Part shown: piece after piece, positions 15,504 through 19,251 of the stretch
Layout of the letters: each line of letters starts with the position of its first letter
Numbering within the stretch: the stretch's first letter is position 1
DNA from: Eubacteriales bacterium
GTDB lineage: Bacteria; Bacillota_A; Clostridia; Lachnospirales; Lachnospiraceae
DNA: 19,251 bases
Direction: 5' to 3'
NCBI GenBank assembly: GCA_030527765.1
Contig: JAUNAE010000036.1
Span: 1-19,251 of the forward strand
The notes under the pieces: generated by a model
What the model was told of the DNA's origin: nothing
Databases searched by the model: none
The model's input: only the letters and a program-made list of their open reading frames with translations
Program-made: the position numbers and the translations under genes

Positions 15504-17546
15504 TTACGCTCCAAAGAACCAGTTTCCGCCAATCTGTACGGCTGATGCCCCGGTTGTTTTTCCTCTGGTACTGCGAAAACATGTATAGTTATGATTACGG
15601 ATTCCCCGTTTCAGACAGTCATTTACCGCCTGTTTTACGTATTCCGGCACATTACCGTTCAGTCTGCTTTTCCAGTAATTGTCTATGGAATAACAGTATT
15701 GTCCGGGAGCCATCAGCTGTGCCAGGGCATTGCCGCCGGCATATCCCCAGACACCCGACTCTGTTCTGTTCATGGCACTGGTTATAACTGCAAGTGCCCC
15801 CTCGTAAGAACCGTTGTCTTCCTGTGCAACAATTGCCCAGATCAGCTCCAACTGTTCCTGCGAATATGTTGTCAGATCCAGGCGGTTTCCGCCATCTGCT
15901 CTGGTGTCACCTGTTTCAATCAGATATCGGCGGATGGATGTGATCGGCATGTAAGTAGCAAAAGAAATGGTCGGACCCTTGCCCGGATTCAGATAATTGT
16001 TTCCTGAATTTCCGGAACACTGTACGACCATTCCATTTCCAATATAGATTCCAACATGCGGACCACTGCTGTAGTAAACAACATCACCGACTTTTGCCTC
16101 TTCCAGGCTTCTTACTTCCAGTCCATTGACTCCCTGTGCTTCTGCAGTACGTGGAAGAATTACACCATAAGATGCAAAAACAGACTGTACAAAACCTGAA
16201 CAGTCAGCACCATACTGGAGGCTTGTACCACCATAAACATAGGGCAGTTTTCCGACATATCGCATAGCTGTCTCCGCGATATCTCTTCCTACAGTGCAGC
16301 CTGCAATCTTCACAGATTTAAAAGAATAATACAGGCTTTCATTTTCCTGAGGCTGAACCAGTTCTTCCACAAATCTGATATCCTCTTCGTCAAATGAAAA
16401 CAGTGCTTCTGCAGTATCACCTACCAGCAATAAACCAGGATCAATAAATCCCCTGACATCTCCAGACTCCACGTAATACCATCCATTCTCTGCTACCTCC
16501 AGGATATAGACCAGATTTCCGGAAGAAGCTTTCCCAATTGGTCTGGCATCATTCTTCGGATATTCTTTGATATCACAGGAAAACAGAGTGATTCCATACT
16601 GCTTCGTTGCAACCACATCATTGCCGATATAAATTACGATATGTTCTGCACGTCCACCGCCCTCCTGAACAGATCCCGTTCTGCTGTAGTAGATCAGATC
16701 TCCCGGCTGCCAGTCATTTACGTTGGAGCCAATCTTTCTGCCTCCGGCATACTGTGCACCCGCAGTTCGCGGAATAGAATAGCCGAAGTGTGCATACACA
16801 GCCTGTACAAATCCTGAACAGTCAGCTCCTGTCACAAGACTGGTTCCTCCATACACATAGGGAAGTCTACCAACAAAGCTCTGTGCATACTCCGCGATCT
16901 GCTGCCCGATGCCACCATAAAGTGTCATATCTCCGTAATAGCGCAATATGTAATCCCATCCCTTATTGGTATAAGATACTATACTGATCTCCGACCCTGT
17001 CTGGTCTCCTTCCTCTCCATGTTTTTGGTTTCCATTCTCATCATAGAGTGCACGCACCATCTTCCGGTCACCACAGTAGATAGCCAGATAATAATCACCA
17101 GAGCTACTGCCCTTTTTGATAAAGAGATCACCTTTTTTCAGATCCCTTACTGCGCTGATTTCTTCCTTTACATCCAGAAAACCATTTGCCATACAGGCAT
17201 CATACAAATCCCCTGCACTGGATGCGCCATCTTTTTTCAGCGATAATCCAGCTCGGTCAAATGCTGTCACTACGAATGTGATATTGCTGTAGTCTGTCGG
17301 TCCCCATCTGGAAAAATAGCCATCATTGTAACCATGGCTGTCGTTTTCTGCTATATACTCTGCCCACTGCACTGTCGTATTCGCTACATAAGCAGCATCC
17401 GGAAGTCCATCACTAGCAGGATCCCAGGTTGCAGCCAGTGTTCCAAAAAAGCCTACAATAAAAGAAATCACACCGACGATAGCTGCTATGATTGCAATCA
17501 ATGGAAGCAGTGCCGTTACAACAGAAGCAAGTGAAATCCTTCCCAT
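15504..17546 (-). CDS. Conjugation wall hydrolase: NlpC/P60 repeats plus SleB-like domain (5' part displaced)
   Basis: This ORF has 680 aa from the ATG at 17546. A membrane helix spans residues 8-37. It is followed by a degenerate NlpC/P60-like region (57-205) in which the usual D-C-S-S/G-F motif reads Y-S-N-I-T-F, so it lacks the catalytic Cys. Then come two NlpC/P60 domains with D-C-S-G-F (C243, C449), histidines H302 and H497, and a near-identical GRLPYVYGGTSL / GKLPYVYGGTSL motif. An SH3-like stretch (about 345-375) separates them. A C-terminal SleB/CwlJ-like cell-wall hydrolase domain follows (about 563-680, with the E-D-N-G-S-Y-E-G-A region). It should cut peptidoglycan to let a mating channel through. 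The start has no ribosome site and lies on a CCATGG palindrome shared with a plus-strand ORF, so the native 5' end is probably elsewhere (see the 18184-19182 entry). Confidence 0.85.
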   Translation of the reverse strand: MGRISLASVVTALLPLIAIIAAIVGVISFIVGFFGTLAATWDPASDGLPDAAYVANTTVQWAEYIAENDSHGYNDGYFSRWGPTDYSNITFVVTAFDRAGLSLKKDGASSAGDLYDACMANGFLDVKEEISAVRDLKKGDLFIKKGSSSGDYYLAIYCGDRKMVRALYDENGNQKHGEEGDQTGSEISIVSYTNKGWDYILRYYGDMTLYGGIGQQIAEYAQSFVGRLPYVYGGTSLVTGADCSGFVQAVYAHFGYSIPRTAGAQYAGGRKIGSNVNDWQPGDLIYYSRTGSVQEGGGRAEHIVIYIGNDVVATKQYGITLFSCDIKEYPKNDARPIGKASSGNLVYILEVAENGWYYVESGDVRGFIDPGLLLVGDTAEALFSFDEEDIRFVEELVQPQENESLYYSFKSVKIAGCTVGRDIAETAMRYVGKLPYVYGGTSLQYGADCSGFVQSVFASYGVILPRTAEAQGVNGLEVRSLEEAKVGDVVYYSSGPHVGIYIGNGMVVQCSGNSGNNYLNPGKGPTISFATYMPITSIRRYLIETGDTRADGGNRLDLTTYSQEQLELIWAIVAQEDNGSYEGALAVITSAMNRTESGVWGYAGGNALAQLMAPGQYCYSIDNYWKSRLNGNVPEYVKQAVNDCLKRGIRNHNYTCFRSTRGKTTGASAVQIGGNWFFGA

Positions 17547-17808
17547 GGTAATCCGTGAGTATGGAAGAGTGTTGTATCCACAGGAACTAGGTGTGCATAT
17601 GCATGACATTGAAGATGACTGGTATGATGAAATCATGGAATATCTTGACGAGTCAATACAGGAAATCTATGAATACCAGACAGATGTCCAGTTTGAAAAC
17701 TTCTGCAGAGTGTTTGGAGAGGCGTGTGAATTTATCCGGAAAAGACACACTTCTGCAGACAGGAACAAAGAAGAAACTCTTGATCCAGATAATTTGCCGT
17801 TTAACTAA
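17545..17808 (+). CDS. Small acidic protein, 87 aa, at an orientation break
   Basis: This reads MVIREYGRVLYPQELG at the start and has strongly acidic helices with several aromatic residues (W-Y-D-E-I-M-E-Y-L). It is not recognised. A longer open frame from 17488 is only an antisense shadow of the hydrolase. The ATG at 17545 overlaps the hydrolase's ATG on the other strand, and neither has a ribosome site. The true start may therefore have been lost in a rearrangement. Confidence 0.5.
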   Translation: MVIREYGRVLYPQELGVHMHDIEDDWYDEIMEYLDESIQEIYEYQTDVQFENFCRVFGEACEFIRKRHTSADRNKEETLDPDNLPFN

Positions 17809-17848
17809 AACAGAATATATATTTTACAGGCAGAATGCTGTTGTCGAT

Positions 17849-17879
17849 CGGGCAATGGCATTTTTTATTGCCTGTTTTT
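17849..17879 (+). terminator. Possible intrinsic terminator/attenuator before the 49-aa gene
   Basis: CGGGCAAT (17849-17856) pairs with ATTGCCTG (17867-17874), including one G-U pair, around a T-rich 10-base loop, followed by TTTTT. It lies just after the 87-aa gene and directly overlaps the approach to the ribosome site of the next gene. Confidence 0.5.
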
Positions 17880-17888
17880 GGAGGAATC

Positions 17889-18038
17889 ATGAAAAACATA
17901 TTCAGAGAACGAAAAAAGAAACAAAAGGCAAAAAAGAACATCCGGATCCTCAGAAAAGCGCTATGGGAACTGCCTGAACAAATACTGGAAAATGCCCGTG
18001 CTGATCCGACACCCGGGGAGCAGATCTACGAGGAATGA
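17889..18038 (+). CDS. Small basic protein, 49 aa
   Basis: The ATG has GGAGG 4 bases upstream. The product begins with a dense Lys/Arg stretch (MKNIFRERKKKQKAKKNIRI) and ends acidic. It is soluble and unrecognised. It lies between the 87-aa ORF and the disrupted frame at 18048. The strong ribosome site supports it. Confidence 0.5.
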   Translation: MKNIFRERKKKQKAKKNIRILRKALWELPEQILENARADPTPGEQIYEE

Positions 18039-18047
18039 GAGGCGGTG

Positions 18048-18183
18048 ATGTGTAATACGAACCGGAAAAAGCCGGAATAACAGTACACTCAGGCGCGTTT
18101 CATCCGGCAGAATAAGAAGCAGCAGTGGAAGACCAACACGTATATCAGGCAGCCGTAACCGCAATGCCAGAACTCACCCACAG
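18048..18183 (+). other. Frame remnant or coupled leader before the 332-aa gene
   Basis: An ATG at 18048 with GAGGCGG upstream opens a frame that stops after 10 codons at TAA (18078). Beyond that stop the same frame encodes a plausible basic peptide (Q-Y-T-Q-A-R-F-I-R-Q-N-K-K-Q-Q-W) up to a second TAA at 18156. The frame of the 332-aa gene is also open back to 18051 but offers no ATG/GTG/TTG there. This may be a decayed small gene or a leader needed to couple translation of the gene at 18184. Confidence 0.35.
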
Positions 18184-19182
18184 ATGAAAAAGCTTCTCCA
18201 GAAAAAAACACTGAATTCCAGAAATCTTGTGGGACTGAATAATCAGGAATTGCGGCAGTATGTCATTGCAGGTATGACAAAAAAACAGAGAAAGATCTGG
18301 AATAAGTTAACCCCGAAAGAGCAGGAGAAGCTGCTTAAACAGGTAGAAAAACGTGTAGCAGCAAAGCTTTCAGGCAGGAATGGTGTAAGGGATGCAAAAT
18401 CCGTTAAGACTGGAAGGCTGCAAAAGACAGGAAAAAATCAACCATCGTCAGGAAGAAATAACAAAGGTCATCCGGTTGGTAAAAGAAGGTCAAAAAGCAA
18501 TCCGTCAGGACAAGCCAGAGCTAAACAAAATTCGATATCTGTAAAACGCAGTATGGATGGAATAACATCCAGACAGATAAAAACAGTGCGAACAGTTCCA
18601 ACGGTTAAGAAAGCAGCGTTTAATCAAAGAGCGGGGATACCTGTTTCTGCGGTACAGAAGCAAAGCAGGTACAGAAACCATGGTTTCAGACTGGATTTAG
18701 AAACAGGAGTAAATGCACAGCCCGGACAAAGTATTCCATTAAAGCAGACCAATACGCAGAGAGGAAACGTGCGCCCGTCACAGAATGTGATAATACATAG
18801 TCCAGATCATGTATCGAAAAATAGTAATCACAATTGTAACACGGATGGACATTATTCAGCTGCCTATAACAGCGGGAAAGCAAAGTCAAAAAAGGAATAT
18901 GAAAAACAGTTCAATAAACAGCTGAAAAAGATTTCAAAAAAAGAAGGAAAGCTGTACAAAGCGGAGTTTGCACGTTCTCTTAATGCTGAGATTCAAAAGA
19001 TTACCGGAAAAGAAAAAGCACAGAGCGACAAGCAAAGGGAAAAGACCTTCGAAGAAATGTCTGCAAAAGGTGGCAGGGCTTCCATACGTTTAGCTACCAT
19101 GCCGTTTGCATTTCCACTGAAGATGAAGGCAGAAAAAATGATCGCAGCGATAGCAGCAGCAATCGGAAGTGTGGTTACCTGA
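18184..19182 (+). CDS. Basic N-terminal half of the conjugation hydrolase (probably separated by inversion)
   Basis: This 332-aa protein is rich in Lys, Arg, Gln and Asn. Residues 33-58 and 235-260 look helical, and the middle is low-complexity. The C-terminal 25 residues turn hydrophobic (K-M-K-A-E-K-M-I-A-A-I-A-A-A) and stop exactly where a membrane helix begins (G-S-V-V-T). In conjugation hydrolases of this type such a basic cytoplasmic region comes just before a membrane helix and external NlpC/P60 domains, which is how the divergent 680-aa protein begins (A-S-V-V-T-A-L-L-P). No ribosome site precedes the ATG at 18184. I read the two ORFs as halves of one ~1,000-aa protein. Alternatively it is a partial second copy. 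Confidence 0.6.
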   Translation: MKKLLQKKTLNSRNLVGLNNQELRQYVIAGMTKKQRKIWNKLTPKEQEKLLKQVEKRVAAKLSGRNGVRDAKSVKTGRLQKTGKNQPSSGRNNKGHPVGKRRSKSNPSGQARAKQNSISVKRSMDGITSRQIKTVRTVPTVKKAAFNQRAGIPVSAVQKQSRYRNHGFRLDLETGVNAQPGQSIPLKQTNTQRGNVRPSQNVIIHSPDHVSKNSNHNCNTDGHYSAAYNSGKAKSKKEYEKQFNKQLKKISKKEGKLYKAEFARSLNAEIQKITGKEKAQSDKQREKTFEEMSAKGGRASIRLATMPFAFPLKMKAEKMIAAIAAAIGSVVT

Positions 19183-19197
19183 TCATTCAGTTTATAG

Positions 19198-19214
19198 AGA
19201 CCGTTTCAAGGTCT
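19198..19214. repeat. Short inverted repeat after the 332-aa gene
   Basis: AGACC and GGTCT surround a 7-base loop. It is too short and lacks a T run, so it is not a terminator. It is noted because it lies just outside the proposed right end of the inverted segment. The rest of 19183-19251 shows nothing else. Confidence 0.25.
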
Positions 19215-19251
19215 GTGTAAATACTAAAGAACTGATATAAGATTTGAATTT

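Noticed and set aside
1..19251. CRISPR array, tRNA or rRNA genes, insertion-sequence transposase
   Set aside because: No regularly spaced long repeats, no cloverleaf-like T-loop signals and no transposase or recombinase motifs were seen on reading; none is claimed.
17500..19251. Long inverted repeats flanking the proposed inversion, as at an invertase switch
   Set aside because: Only a 5-base TTACC/GGTAA match was found at the two joints, and no recombinase gene is in the window, so a programmed switch is not supported by the sequence.

Overview
The window looks like a piece of a Bacillota genome, most likely a gut Lachnospiraceae relative. The basis is moderate-to-low GC, strong AGGAGG-type ribosome sites, many clostridial-style proteins and a family of mobile-element genes typical of that group (DUF5688-like protein, RadC-like JAB protein, NlpC/P60 conjugation protein). 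Species cannot be read from the sequence alone.

Left part (1-8.1 kb): a seven-gene operon on the minus strand sits behind a cobalamin riboswitch (about 6927-7072) with its own intrinsic terminator (6803-6851). In transcription order it encodes a SAM methyltransferase, two NikB/NikC (Opp/Dpp) type permeases, two ATPases, a family-5 solute-binding protein and a second, paralogous SAM methyltransferase. The genes are tightly packed or overlapping. The riboswitch implies that the operon is switched off when cells have enough B12. The likely job is uptake of a cobalt/nickel complex, a corrinoid precursor or a related compound, with the methyltransferases acting on the ligand. The substrate is not shown by the sequence. 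An AraC-family regulator (7147-8058) is transcribed divergently and ends in a bidirectional terminator.

Middle (8.1-9.1 kb): a hairpin-rich intergenic stretch, then an argC gene (type 2 N-acetyl-gamma-glutamyl-phosphate reductase) that has lost about 40 N-terminal residues including the nucleotide-binding loop. The break near 9110 abuts mobile-element genes, so it is probably an insertion or deletion boundary.

Right part (9.1-19.25 kb): an integrative/conjugative-element-like region read leftwards on the minus strand, but heavily eroded. It has a 123-aa unknown, a DUF5688-like protein, a type IA topoisomerase stub, a 52-aa and a 48-aa small protein, a RadC-like protein, a 216-aa unknown behind a promoter with phased repeats and an attenuator-like terminator, a MmcQ/YjbR protein, a 5'-truncated ATP-binding regulator fused onto a truncated membrane protein, a 204-aa membrane-anchored protein and a 680-aa multi-domain wall hydrolase. 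From about 17.54 kb the orientation flips. The plus-strand segment to about 19.18 kb ends in a 332-aa basic protein that looks like the missing cytoplasmic N-terminal half of the 680-aa wall hydrolase. The most economical reading is that a ~1.63-kb segment has been inverted and has cut one ~1,000-aa conjugation gene into two divergent halves.

Two points deserve most attention: the B12-riboswitch-controlled transporter bracketed by two paralogous methyltransferases, and the apparent inversion that splits the conjugation hydrolase.
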